Made by a program: the position numbers and the translations under genes. 64,000 bases of DNA, from positions 298,501 through 362,500 of the forward strand of contig CM062215.1 in NCBI GenBank assembly GCA_031216445.1. Direction: 5' to 3'. Source of the DNA: Lateolabrax maculatus (Eukaryota > Chordata > Actinopteri > Acropomatiformes > Lateolabracidae). The notes under the pieces are model-generated. The model was not told the DNA's origin and did no database searches. It saw only the letters and a list, made by a program, of their open reading frames with translations. Below are positions 45,299-58,213 of this stretch, one piece after another (position 1 is the first letter of the stretch; the number at the start of each line of letters is the position of its first letter).

Positions 45299-47939
45299 CT
45301 GAGGATTTCCAGGCGGTTGAAAGAGGCGACGAGAGACAAAGAAACTGAGACGTCAGAGTCCATCCCGACACTCATCGTGTGTCACGCTAAGACTCGGAAC
45401 TTCACGTGTTTCTCACTCGGGAACGTGTCGCGTATGAGAGGCGACCTGCTGCCCCCAGCGGCCAACGGCAGTACTGCAGCTCAGTCCAGTGGAGGCTGAT
45501 GAAGTCAGTTGTGGTGGCTCCTTGACTTTTCCTCTGGCACTATGATCAACACAACATTTAGGAAAACTAATCGCAGTCAAACGACGCAGCACAAATGTTG
45601 TGTACCACACCGGTTGTGTCCTCTGAGTCGAGTGTGCAGGAAGCAAACAGTCGAGCAAGTTTCAGCCAAAGAAAACAGTCTATCAGATTTCTATGTTGTT
45701 GCTTTGAAGTGTGAAAGTTGCAGCTCAAACTGGCAGTAAAGAGTCGGACAGCTGCAAACAACACGCTTCAACACGCCGCTCGCCAAACTCAACACTTGAG
45801 CTGCTCACAGGTTGTCACAGTTCAGGCCTCTCGTCTTTTCTTCTCTTCATGTCTGCCGGCGAGCTGCACAGCGGCTCCACGACTCGTCCTGTAAAACTGA
45901 ACGTTCCCCCATCAGACGGCTGGACTCATGAAATGCTGTAGACGCTCAGCCCGAGGCAGCGCCCCACTGCACTCTGCTCATTAGGCTAACGAGGCGTTTT
46001 TAATGCATACAGCCAATTAAGAGTCAAGTCCAACACAAAACAAGACCATTTTCCAATTAAACATTAAGACATTTACACACAAATCTGATACTATTATTAA
46101 TACTACCACTATTGCTACTAATGTAAGAACAAAAACCTAACGTCTTTAAAGTTGGGATTCAAAATGAACAAAAGCAGTAAAGTCTGATTCCACTTTCACA
46201 GAAACTGCTACATGCTCACTAATTACTAAAAATAAATATTCAAAATATAAGTTAAACATTGACAGTAATAAGTAGATGATAAAAAATTAATGTTGTAAAC
46301 GTTTACAAAACCAAACTTTAGCTGGTAAGCAGAGATTTCAGCTAATTGAAACTATTATCACGACTCTTATAAGTTCTTCCATAATAACAAACACGTAATA
46401 TCTCTTTAGAGTACGTCAGTAAACTCTGTCAGTACTGCTTGACTTGTCCCGCCACAAATTAACCTATCGCAGGGATAGGAGGCCATTCTGAAGCGGGGTG
46501 GGGGGGAATAAAGGAACAGCCTAAATCAAAGTGCTGAGACATATGAGACAGATGTTTCCATCACCAGGGCTCACTGAGGGTTTGTGAGCATGATGACGAT
46601 GACGATGTGATTGATTGATCTGTTAGTGTTGTCTGAGTGTCCTCCTGGTCTCTGCTGGACTCTGGTCTCTCTGGATCTCACTGAGACCAGCTGATTGAAT
46701 AAAGGTTGGATATAAATGAGGAAGGAGTTCCTCAGACCTGAAGAGGAGCTCTGAAGCTGTTCTGGAGACCCGAGGAGGTCTGACTCCTCACTAATGCTCT
46801 GCGGTGGTTTTCCAACATTTTATCTTGAAATTCAGACAAACATTCACACCTCCAGAGAAACTTCTTTCTTCACTGTGACCCTGAAACAAAGCAGCTGTTA
46901 TTAGAGCGCCAGCAGTCGGTTGTTTCCAGCGGCTCTGTAGCCTGAAAGCTGCCAGCTCTTCACTGCTGACCTTCACAATAAAACACACAGGCTTTCACAG
47001 TAAAAGACTCCAGGCCACACTGAGAAACGCAGCCCTGATAGATTGACACAAACTTGTCAGACGTCACTTGAGTCAAGAAGGTTTTCCAAAGCTGCAGATT
47101 GATGAGCACACTGTAAAAAAAAAAAAAAAAAAAAGAGTAAAAAATGATAACTAGAATTAGTCTGTGAAGGCACACATTTTAAAATCCATCCCATCAAATA
47201 TTTTTATTTAAACAGTGAAGCCATAAAACAGTCAGGATGTTTAGGTCTTTTACTCGGTGAAAACGTCACGTCGAATCAAAGAGCTTTAGAGAAAGAAAGG
47301 AAATAAGGAGAAGTTACTCACCTGACTGGAGATCTTTTAATCATCACTGATCGGGTCTCTTCTTCTGTGGTGGTTTCACGGCACCGACTGGAGAATCAGC
47401 TCTACCTGCTGTTTATCTCCATCAGCCAGTGAATTCATCCCCAGCATGTTCTTGTGACTTCTTACTTTGAACATTGGCACATCATCTGCATGCAGCTTCA
47501 ATGAAAACAACATTAGGAGGGAAAGGAAGAGGATTTTATTTTCTGAAAGGTTTTAAAAAAAGCCTTCCTAAAAATCACCTTTTGGACTAAACTGACATTA
47601 TTTACAGAGTGTCTGGTCCTCAGCTGATAGGCCCAGCTGTTCCCGGGAACAGGGAGCGCTTAAACCAATCAAACGTCTCTTGTTGCCAGAGCCCACGCGC
47701 CACCTGCATCGCATCACGGTGATGAGCGCTGAAGCCAGAGGAGAAAACCCAGCGACGCTTATATAACCTGTTAGAGCGCTCTGCTTCTTTTACTTCGAGG
47801 GGAAACTATTGCTGCTGCACAAAGCTGCCTTTGTCTGCCCGCAGGCCTCGGCTGCAGAAAGAAGAAAACAAACAGAAACCTTTAAAAAGCTGAAATCACA
47901 ACTTTTACACTTAAATATATACAAGAACACATTATCTTA

Positions 47940-48130
47940 GCCCTTAAATCTCCCTAATGTGCCCATTAAATCAGGATTAATTATGCATAATTAATGTAAG
48001 AGGGGGATTTCTCATTGTTTGAATTATGGAGGCAACAATAATTAAGAGATTTTTAAAGCCTTTAGTGCAGTTTACAGGGTTATTCATGTGCACAGACCCA
48101 TTAAATTGACCCATTTAATGACCCCTGACT
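47940..48130. promoter_or_regulatory. Candidate conserved noncoding element with 20-bp palindrome
   Basis: Low-complexity repeats are absent, while many TAAT/ATTA cores occur. At 47976-47995 lies the perfect palindrome ATTAATTATGCATAATTAAT, which contains overlapping homeodomain (TAATTA) and POU-like (ATGCATAAT) sites. It lies 4 kb upstream of the abi3bp start. Function is inferred from composition only. Confidence 0.35.
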
Positions 48131-49974
48131 GATGAGCTTCATCTGGACTCCATTTGACGGTTAAAAGTTTGGAGTTTTCTTTACTTTTTACATCTAAAAA
48201 TCCTCCATCCAGCAGCTAAAGTCTGACTTACATGTTGTATCTCGTTTATTGAACAGAAAATAAGTTTTTAGCAGCAGTTAGCTTTGGAGCTAATGCTGCT
48301 TCCAGTCTTTTTATGCTAAGCTAGGCTAAACATGAATGGTGATTTCGGGCACCATCGACAGATAAATTCGTCCTCTCAGTTTTCCCTCCACCTGTCAAGC
48401 AGCTGCCTCCTCCGGCTCTCAGGTGGGTTCTGGGTAACGAGGTGGCGACTGGTTCCTAGAGACACATGGAGTCTGCAGGACTGGAGCCAGCGGCTGCAGA
48501 AGAGGAGGGTGGAGGGGCTGCAGATGAAGACGAGGCAGAGAGAGGAAAGTTAAAAACACAAAGAGGTCTTTGGTCCTGGTCTGTGCAGAGAGTTCAGGGA
48601 CTGCTGGGAAACGATGACGAGCTCCCTTCGAGCTGTCGATGAGTCGGTTTTTGAGGTTAACTAATTAACTTGGAAGACAAAGGGGGAAATTATCGGCCAA
48701 ACTCTTTGCTGTAAACATTCAACTTATTTCCCGGCGCCAACATTTCAGGTGTGATCGCTTTCAGTTTGTTTCCAGTAGTTATTATTACTGATAGAAATAA
48801 ACCAAAAAATTAGACCCAAGTGTAATAAACCAGAATTATCAGAAACCTTTGACTTCTCTATTCATATTTTAATTCTCTGTACTACAGAATGAACTTTAAC
48901 CTTCTCACCACTTGCCTCCTACTTAGTGTATATTTTCTGTCATAAGAAAATGTACACTAAGTACATTTTCTTATTTACCGACCGTCTTCTGCATTTTAGC
49001 TTAAGCATGTTGCCTTCATGCCAAAAAGGGGAGTTTCCATTGAAATCCACATGGAGCCCCTGACATCTTAAAAGATGATTTGTTTTATCTTGTGCTGCAA
49101 AAGATATCTTGTTCACGCAGGAAATTATCTTTCATTATTTATTTGTGTTCACTCAAGTTATTTGCACGTTTTTATCTTGATCGCACAAGTTTTTATCTCT
49201 ACAACTAACACAACTATCCCTTTAAAATGTCGTCATAATTGGGGTTAAATTCAGAGGCCACGTCTGCAGATTCATGAGGACAAAACCTGTTAAAAATGTT
49301 TGAGTCACCATTCACAAGTTACTGATAGCCTGATAATAATAATAAAATAAGTTTCTATCTCTGCGACTTCATTCAACCTGGAAGCTGCAAACTTCTCATA
49401 CATCTTTAAACCTGACGTAGATTTGAGACTTTGAGGACACTTCAGGTAGGTTCACCTTTTAGAAAACCTTCCACATTTGAAGCACGTGATGAATCTCACC
49501 GTATTCCATCATCCGGCAACAGGAGGTGATTTAGGGACTTTCATCAAACACTTTAAGATGGATGACACATCAGGACGCACATTAGAAACTGTTGTTTCTC
49601 GTCTCGCTGCTCAGCTGCTGCAGTGATTTGGAAAGTGTTTGCAGATGTCGCCCGTGCGGGCAGAACGCCACCACGTCAGCTCCCCCACTTGGAAAGTCTC
49701 AGGTTTGGAAAGCAGAGCGGAGAAGAAGATGGCTTATTTTCCATGCCAGCTTACATGAAGAAAAGCTCTGTGAGGCCCGGACAGGAGAGAATAATCCTCC
49801 TCTCCAGCTGCTGCTGAGAGACGTAAATAAGACGAGTTCTTCCAGGATTGAAGGAAATCCCCGAGAATACCAAATAGATTTTATTCTAGTAGGTTGGATC
49901 ATTTGGACTTCTTGAACGTACCAACAAGAGGAAACTCACAAGTGCATTAAAACCAGGCAACACAGACACATTGT

Positions 49975-50330
49975 CACGGTTTGAGCATGAGGAACACGGG
50001 GAAAGGCAGGAGCAGCAGTACAGTCCAAAATAATTTATCTGATAAATACAAAAATCAGTGCAGGTAGCTGCAGGGAAACCCACAGGGACAGAAACCAACG
50101 ACCAGACAAAGAACAAAGGGAACACTCGGGTATAAATACTGAGACAGCTAATCACTAGAACAAGACCCAGCTGGGGCAGGAAGGAAACAAGGACAGGGCA
50201 AACGAGACGAACACAAGACAGGTGAGCAGGTGAAACAAAGAGAACAGGGCTACGGCAACACAAGAGGTACACTAAGTGAACACAGGAAAACAAAAAGTCC
50301 AAAACCCATGAGTCCACGACACACTGAGTC
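49975..50330. repeat. Interspersed repeat, class uncertain
   Basis: The plus strand is a purine/CA-rich run (acaaagggaacactcgggtataaatac, agacaggtgagcaggtgaaac) starting near TGTCACGG. The layout resembles a widespread fish repeat. The 143-residue minus-strand open frame reads as Cys/Leu/Val-rich low-complexity sequence and is not a gene. Confidence 0.45.
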
Positions 50331-51459
50331 TCTGTAAGTTATTACAAAGGAAAGAACTGAAGTCGACCTATTGCTGCTAAACAACCGGTCTTTAAGTAGT
50401 TTTAACCCACTGAAAACTTTAATTACGAATTGATTCAAAATAACTGACCTCGGCGACTACTGGTGGTCAGAAAAGTCTTGAAAACAACACAAAGCTCATT
50501 TTCTGCAAACTGAATGAGCGACCAGACCGCCTGGCTACAGCCATGCTAACGTGCTGACGTTTACCAGGTTAGTTTAACGTGTTCGCATGCTTCCATTCCT
50601 CCTGTGGACTTAAACGCCTGAACCACATTTCACGGTAATATCTTGTCTTCAGCGAGACATTTAACCACTCGCTGAGTCTTTAGATGACTCGGGATTCTAG
50701 CGGACCGCAGTGTGTCTTTCTGTAGAAGAAGGTGTCGGCTTTTTAAACATCGAGACGGAGGCTTCGGCTGCAGACGAGCATCAGAATCAGCACAAACAAC
50801 TGAGAACGGCAGCAGCAGTGGAATATTATATATATTATATCTGATACCAAAGAGAAACTTCAGGCTGCTGATACAAAAAGCAATAATCAATAAGGAAGGT
50901 CTAAATATTAGAAACTACAGAGTATACTGTATATCCCCGTTCACGTGTCCTTTAATGTTTTTTCACTTTAACCTTTGCTGAGATGAGTTATAAGTAATTC
51001 CCATGGACAGTGTTATTATGAGAAGCACACTTCTTTATGAGTGACAGGGTTTTGTGCATGTATGTTTAACCACCGTAACTTAAAGCAGCATTCATTGATC
51101 TTTTTGAAAAGTTGTGTCCAACATGTTAGCAAAGGGTTCTTCAGGGTTCTACTCTGTCCTTTACCTTAAAGATACATTGAGTTCTTATTTTTGTCAACAG
51201 AACAGCGGAACAAACACGGAGCATCATGATCCTTCATGTGGAGTCGTGTTTTCATCCAATACTTAGGAGCTCTAAGTTATGAAGCAAACACTGAAAGATT
51301 TTTTTTCACAACTAATGAACACAAGTAAACAAAATGTTGTCATTGTGTTGAATCACAGCTAAAGTTATCAGGACTTTAAGTCTGAACAGCATGTAATGTC
51401 AAAGAAAATGAGTTGCCTCTTTGTTCCTCCACATGAGCACTGAACACACCTAGATACAT

Positions 51460-51464
<5 letters not shown>

Positions 51465-51518
<54 letters not shown>
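51465..51518. repeat. (TA)n microsatellite
   Basis: 54 bp of uninterrupted TA. Confidence 0.97.
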
Positions 51519-51524
<6 letters not shown>

Positions 51525-53239
51525 TACATTGTTTAATACCTTTAGATATTTTCAAATCTTTCATAAATACATTCATAAAAGTACATTTCCTGTTGCTTGG
51601 TTCTGTATTGCATAAGAAACCTATTTTAAAGAAAATTTTTGTCAGTTTTTGGCCCCTGAGAGTGCAGCTCTGGTAACGTAAACTGCGACCTTTGAACTCT
51701 TCAGTCGTCTTCATTTAAGCTCCTGACGGTCTCAGACGGTCCAGACGTCACCTGTTCAGTCAAACTGTCATTTAATCCCTGAATTCTGTTTTTTCCCTGC
51801 AGATGAAACTCAACCTGCCTCCCATTAGATGAAATCGATCTCTTGAAACTGCAAGAAGAAGAAAAAACACACTTCACCGTTTCAAGACCTGGTGTTTTTT
51901 TTTCTTTTTGCGAAGTACGTTATGCAACCGAAGCTAACAGCCTCTGACAGGAAGGCCGACCGATTCTGAATCCAGACCAAGGAGGGAAACAATCAGAGGG
52001 GCACTTGTTCTCACTGAGGACTGTGTTTCCCATTAAACCCCCACACGGCCAAGTCCAGATACTTTCCAGTCACTGTCAGATAACTTTTCAAAGAGGCACC
52101 TGCCTAACCAAAACCATTGTGGACCTTAGATCAGATTCTTCAGACCCAAATGATGGTTTTGGTTTAAAGAAAAACCTTCAGCAGTGCTGCCAGGCTTTAA
52201 CTTTGGCCCGACCCACTCACCTTCTTCCTCCTGGAAATGATGCATTATCACAATGTTGGCTCTGTGTTTCAGTGTTTTTGTGCAGCCAACTCACGTACTT
52301 GCAGAGAGGTAAAAACATCCTGATGACAACTGACTGTGTGGAGCGGCAAACAGGCCTTTAAAACCACAAATCAGCTTCCACTGCATCCAGGACCTTTAAC
52401 CCACTGAGGTTCAACTGCAGGTTTAGTTTCGATGCGTGTTTCACTACTTTTTTACTCTTTCGGTTAAGGATGAGAAGCTAAAGTTGCCATAAGTAAAAAA
52501 AATAAAATAAAAAAGTGAAATAAAAACTTGTCTGTAAGAAATCCATATTCTTCTTCAGCGGAAATATAAAGTTCTCTTCAGTCTTTTATAAAGACGTTTT
52601 TTACTTGTATTTTAACACTAATGTATTATTAGAGAACCTTCCTAACCTGCCTGGTGCCTGAATTGAACCTGGGGCTCGCTGCTGATATTGTTGTCAATAT
52701 TCTATTTTCCTTCATGCTGGGAGAGATTGTGATGAAAGTGATAATCATCTGAAACATCTGGCTCCAAACATAAACAAGAGGATGTGGGAAGAAGTTTCCC
52801 AACAATTTCCAGAGTCCTTTAAAGATAATCCTGTTGTCAGCAGTCGTCATCCTCGCTCAGGATCAGGTTTCAGGTGTCAGGGCCGTCTGATAGGGGCCAA
52901 GGTTAAGAGCTGTCAGAGCCTCAGTTTGGTCCCAGGGCCCCGACAACAGGGAGGAAAAAGTATTTGTTGTGTGATCGTATTCTTTGACGTCCACGTGTGA
53001 GCCACCTGCTGCCGGCTGCAGCGCGACACACTGCCTGGTTTTAATAACGTGACACAAAGCAGGCTGGGAAATAACCCCCAAGATTAAACTGAAGACTGTA
53101 ATCATCTGGATTCTCCACAGTCTAATCGCTTCCCTCTGAGAGACTCATGGATGTGTCACATCCAATTCAGAGACGACATATATTGGGGTTTGTGTTTAGG
53201 ATTGGCACTTATATCATCGCTAGTTATCCAAAAGACAAA

Positions 53240-53500
53240 TGAATGGCTCCAAGATCCAATCGTTTAAAGAATTAATTAAAGGTTTCCTTCAGTTCAAAGT
53301 TTGGAATTCTGTAGCACTGTTAAAAATTAAGGGCCATTATGGGAACATGGGGGTGGGATTGTTGATTGTATATTTATAAACTTATATTCACTTTTATATT
53401 GTGAAATATTTTAGTTTCTTCTGGTTCTTTTTCTGTATATGTATTTTGCACTTTGTTTTATTTTTTTGTGACATTAAAACAATCATATATAAATATTTAG
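53240..53500 (+). repeat. Possible retroelement 3' end
   Basis: The sequence drifts into T-rich text with 'TGTATATGTATTTTGCACTT', a run of T and a closing ATTAAAAC, like the 3' UTR of a LINE. No protein motif is legible, so this is tentative. Confidence 0.3.
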
Positions 53501-53569
53501 TCTATGTTTTACAACATAATCATATCACAAATGATGGACACTAATAACTTGACAAGCGTACAACTCTGA

Positions 53570-53680
53570 GATGTAGCGGAGTAGAAGTAGAAAGTGGCAT
53601 GAAAAGTAAAGTACCTCAAATTTATATTTAATTACAGTACTTGAGTAATTGTACTTACATTCCACCACAGGTCAAAAGGC
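53570..53680. repeat. 'AAGTACTTGAG' element fragment
   Basis: 'GGAGTAGAAGTAGAAAGTGG', 'AAAGTAAAGTACCTCAAATT' and 'TACTTGAGTAATTGTACTTA' plus a closing CATTCCACCAC show the family of 10565-10695 in the other orientation. Confidence 0.6.
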
Positions 53681-55283
53681 ATTCTGGGAAATGTAAAACC
53701 CCAAACTGCAGTAGAAGCAGATAAAGCGGGTTAAAGGACAGTAACAGAGGATTTTATCTGTAAATACCTCCTGGTGTGAGTCTGCTGATGGCTGCTGGGA
53801 GGATTTTCCTGCTTTAACTTCAGTTTGTCATCGCAGGCGTCCACCACAGTGACAAAAAACCATCTGTAACAGTCTTAAAACAAACTGGATCCACTCTGAC
53901 TGAAGCTAGTTAGTGCAGCATTGTCGAGCTGGTTTCACCGCAGCACCGGCGCCAAACAAAACAAATCTCTGGGTCCATAATTCAGCCTTAAATGAGTAAA
54001 GAGTCGTCTGCTGTTCCAGCCGGTGATTCTTCATGAGCTGATTTAACTGTCAGCAGTGAGTCCTGGTTGTCCTGTGGCTTTCCAAAATACACTAATACTT
54101 CACTATTATTTCATTTAGTCTCGTTGAGAGGTTGACCTGAAGGAATCTGAGGGCAAAAATACCAAAGTACAACTGTGAAAGTCATTTTGAAAACCAGTTA
54201 ATTTCTGCTGAATGAGCCGCAGATTTATAAGCTGCAGTTGCAGACGGAGAGGTTTGTAGTTTGAAGACCATCCGTCTAACAATCTGGATCCATTTCAGCA
54301 TTTTCTGACTTAATCACCAATTAACACTCTGAAGCTGGAACAGAGTTACTGTTAAGAGTTAATTGTGGGTAATAAAACACACAAAAAAGCCTGACTGTCA
54401 GGTGTTTGAGTGGAAAGGTGATGAAGATGCCGCTCGTCTCTTTGCCGTGACTCAAAAACAACACGGGTGACAGAGTTTATGTAATAATGGCTTTGGCTCG
54501 GCCCGGATCCTGGACAGATTCAGTTCTCGGGGTCATTGAGGCCTCACAGAGGACAACTTTAGTTGATGTCTGCCGTCCAATCAGATTTGGTAGAAAAAAA
54601 AAAAAAAAGACAGAAGAGAAATGAGCAGCTGGAAGTGAAAATAAATTCTTTGTGCTTTTATTTTGTCTTTCTGCTCCGCTTTGTCTCCTCGTTCTCCAAA
54701 ATAAAAGTCTGGAGAAGACGTCGTGTCTGCAGCTGGCAGCCTGTCTGACTTTTATAACTCCCTCAGTGAAGGTTATTGAAAGCTGTTCAACAGGGCGTCA
54801 ATTACAACTCAAAGCAGCTCCATAAAAAGGTGAAACAGAGGTAGACGACCTCATGTTACTTTTCAGCTCAGATGTTTTAATCCTAAATTTTAATCCAGAG
54901 ACCCGCAGACAGCAGACAAGCAGAAAAAACTGTCATTTATAAATAAATGGGTCCAAAGTGAAGCTTCAACACAAACAAATTCAGGTTTTTGATGCTCCAA
55001 ACTCCAAAAATGGACATCAAGGAAGTGAGTAAAACTGCAATCAAAGGCTTATTTTCTCAATGAAGTTTTTTTTATGACAGAGGTTCAGACTGTTTAAAGG
55101 GTTGAAAGAGTGTAAAAAGCCAGCTAGTGTGTGACAAACCAAAGATAGTTCAAACCTTCTGAACTTTCATTTGTTGACATTCACATGTTGAAGCAGAAGG
55201 ACGTCTCATCTGTCCAAGGCTGTCAAGTCTTTTCTCCAGTCAGCTGATCCAAGACCTGAGAGACACAAAACAGCACGGCAAAC

Positions 55284-55490
55284 ACCAACAACAGCAGCAA
55301 CGAGCGGCGGCAGCAACGGCAACAACGGCAGCAACAACGAGCGGCGGCAGCAACAGGAGCAACAACAACGAGCGGCAGCAGCAGCAGCAACAACAGCGAG
55401 CAACAACAACAGCAACAACAACAACAAGAGCGACAGCAACAACAACAACAAGAGCGACAGCAACAACAACAAGAGCGACAGCAACAAAGC
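55284..55490. repeat. CAA/CAG/CGG triplet array
   Basis: About 200 bp made of CAA, CAG, CGG and CGA triplets with a higher-order period (agagcgacagcaacaacaaca recurs several times at the right end). Minus-strand frames become poly-Leu or poly-Cys, plus-strand frames Gln/Asn-rich. No gene context is seen. Confidence 0.9.
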
Positions 55491-56339
55491 TCCAATTAAA
55501 GGCTCCACTTGAGGATTTGGTGTTTCGGATTTTAATCACGTTTCTGAACAAACTGAACAATGAAGATGTGAAAATCCTTTTTAAAGAACTAGCAGTTTTA
55601 TTGTTGATACAAAACTGAAAGTCTGATCATAAGTTTCTGTTGGAGGATTTCACTTCCTGTTTGACGTAAACTGGATCTGAGTCTCTGTGTTTGGCAGCCA
55701 GTTTCTTCGGGGTTTCTGGGGATTCCCAGTTTTTACAAACATGGAACTAAAGAATCATTCCTGGGACATTCTTTCATGTTGCAACTCTTGTAAACTTTCC
55801 ATATTGATCAGCAGGAACATAAAATTACCAGCAGTGCGATCCTACAACACACAACAAAACAGACCCAGATCCAGAGGATAAAGATGTGGCCAAAAAATGA
55901 AATCTGATGTGAAGTAAGCAGACGTGGTGCAGCACCAGAACATTATTAAACATGGCTGCTCACAGAAGAAAATAAATGAGAAACATGAAGAAACCAGAAC
56001 CTGTAGCGAGTCTTTTCCTCCAAAACAAAACCCAAACTCTGGAAAAACCCAAAAATAGAGACGTGAAGGAGGTTCAGTTTTTCACACATTTGACACAAAC
56101 CAGCTGAAAGTTTCAAACTTTCCAAACAGCAGACTGTGGAAACATTTACTGAGAGGAAGCAGAGGTGAGAAGAGGACCATGATCAGTGACTGAAAGCTCA
56201 GGCTGGGAACCCTGCTTCCATCCACAGAGCCGGGAAGTTCTGACTTTTAACTCAGGAACGTGTGATTTTCACAGTCGAAGAGTCGTCAAATCATCTTAAA
56301 TGTGACGGATGGTAACAAAAGTTCTACATCGAGGAGCTG

Positions 56340-56462
56340 CTACAGAGCCAGGCCAGCTGTTTCCCCCAGTTCCCAGTCTTTATGCTAAGCTAAGTTAGCC
56401 AGCTGGAGACAGGGTTTCAGTGGTATCCATCTGAATTCACAAAATGGTGAACTGTTCCTTTA
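56340..56462. repeat. MITE-like fragment (same family as 3134-3470)
   Basis: It contains 'CCCAGTCTTTATGCTAAGCT' and 'AAAATGGTGAACTGTTCCTT' followed by TAA. The last is the inverted counterpart of the 'AAAGGAACAGTTCACC' end seen at 3134. Confidence 0.55.
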
Positions 56463-58190
56463 ACATGTTAGCATCACATCCATTAAATTTGGATTTTATC
56501 GACTGAAGTCTGGAGCAGGTAAAACTGATCCAGGAGCTTTTGGAGTTTTTGGTCTTTGCTACCTGGAAAAACTAACAGGTGAGAAAAACTAAAATGGTAT
56601 GCCATCTTAACGATGTGCTGCTCAGTCTGTCAGTTCGGTGTAGGAGGTTGGTGAAATTTATACAAGATGTGATGCTAGAATAACTTTCTTTGTCTGAGAG
56701 GCGCTGTGCAACAAACCCTCCCGGTCGTCACATTGGACCCTCAAACATTCTTTCCTTCAGCAGGTGATGAAAATACAAATATTTCCTCTTTTCATCAGTT
56801 TGTCTGATTGTGTCAACAGCCGCTGCTCACACTGATGACATCTGCAAGGAAACTCCCTCAGACAGTCTGAGCAAAGACAAAAAACTACAGCAACACAGAA
56901 TAAAACTCCAAATCACAACGGCAAAAATAAACTAATTACTGATAACAAATACAAGTATTCATATAAATACAATTCAGGAAAATTAATACATATATTTTTG
57001 ACTCTTTATAATTCGTTATCATTGAAATGTGTTTAAATGAAAGCAGAGGTAACTTAAATCATAAATATAAATAATTCAGAAAAAAAAGTAAAAAACTTCA
57101 CATTTAACAGGAGAGAAAAACAAAATGATGAAGGTGAAGAGTGACCTCTACCTCACACCTGAAACCCTCAGTGTTCAAACCTTTATTTACACACACCCCT
57201 TTGCTGTCATCAAGTCGTCATGACGATGAGCTTGATTGACAGGTGGAGAATCCCTCAAAACAAGAGTTGGTTGAACTCAGGTCAGGTCGAGTGTTTCTCA
57301 GAATAATAGAAAATCAGTAGAAACCTTCCAGGTATTAAACCGCTCCCTGCGGCCTCTTGCAGCCGATATAAACATTCAGGCATGGACGCATGCATCTTCA
57401 TTCCATTAAACTGGATCGGTCTAAAAACACTGAAAGCTACCAAAACAGAATCTTATAAATGTTATCCTGTTGATTCTCAGATTTCTCAGACTACATTTCC
57501 CATCAGCCCTGTAGACCCACACCCTATGAAACTGAGTAAATCACAATAGAGGATGCATGATACTGTAAAAAATATTTTATTTTAGAAAAATGTGACTGTG
57601 CAGCAGCACTTACACACCATAGCTGTTAACTGTTCTATAATTGGACGTACAGCATAGAAAACACAATACAAAACACAATAACAGCAATGAAGGGCCCGGA
57701 CCTGCACACACAAAGAGATCAATAAACCAATGAAGTGGCTTGTTTGATTTGACCATACCTGCTGGATGTGGAGTCCCTGTAATACGTCTGAACCTGTCAT
57801 ACATGGTGGGTGGGGGAGGTCTCTAAAGAACAAACAAACAGCATCTAAACATACAAGAATAAATACAGCGGTCAGTCTACTGATACATTCCATCTACAGT
57901 CCACATCGTTCTGTTTAACAAGGAACCAACAAAGAAAATTCAAATCATTAAAAACATTTTGGAGAGATTTTTATTGGCTGTCTTGTGGGGGCATTTTTAT
58001 ATTCCTTTTAATCACGATCATTTATTTAGGGGGCCTTTACAAGGGTCATAAAACATGTTCGTATGAAAACCCCCAAAGTCCTAAAAGTTGTTTTATCACT
58101 TTGTTCTCACTAAGTTAATAACTCGCACAAACACAATATTGTATTGAATGAAGATGAGCAACAAGAACATCTTGTGCAAACAAGTTATTT

Positions 58191-58213
58191 TCACACACAC
58201 ACACACACACACA
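58191..58213. repeat. Short (CA)n microsatellite
   Basis: Eleven CA units. Confidence 0.9.

Noticed and set aside
44825..45371. Several 118-144 residue open frames
   Set aside because: They run through CA/GC dinucleotide repeats and poly-G, giving Cys-Val and Arg-Ala strings; repeat artefacts.
49886..50317. 143-residue minus-strand frame, hydrophobic, possibly membrane protein
   Set aside because: It lies within sequence resembling a dispersed repeat, lacks splice or domain support, and its composition follows the T/C-rich strand.
51110..51180. LINE reverse-transcriptase-like 'LQGSTL' string
   Set aside because: Too short and no second motif; not separable from chance.
55206..55560. Leucine- or cysteine-rich minus-strand frames of 90-106 residues
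   Set aside because: These are translations of the triplet array in all three frames, the usual sign of a non-coding repeat.
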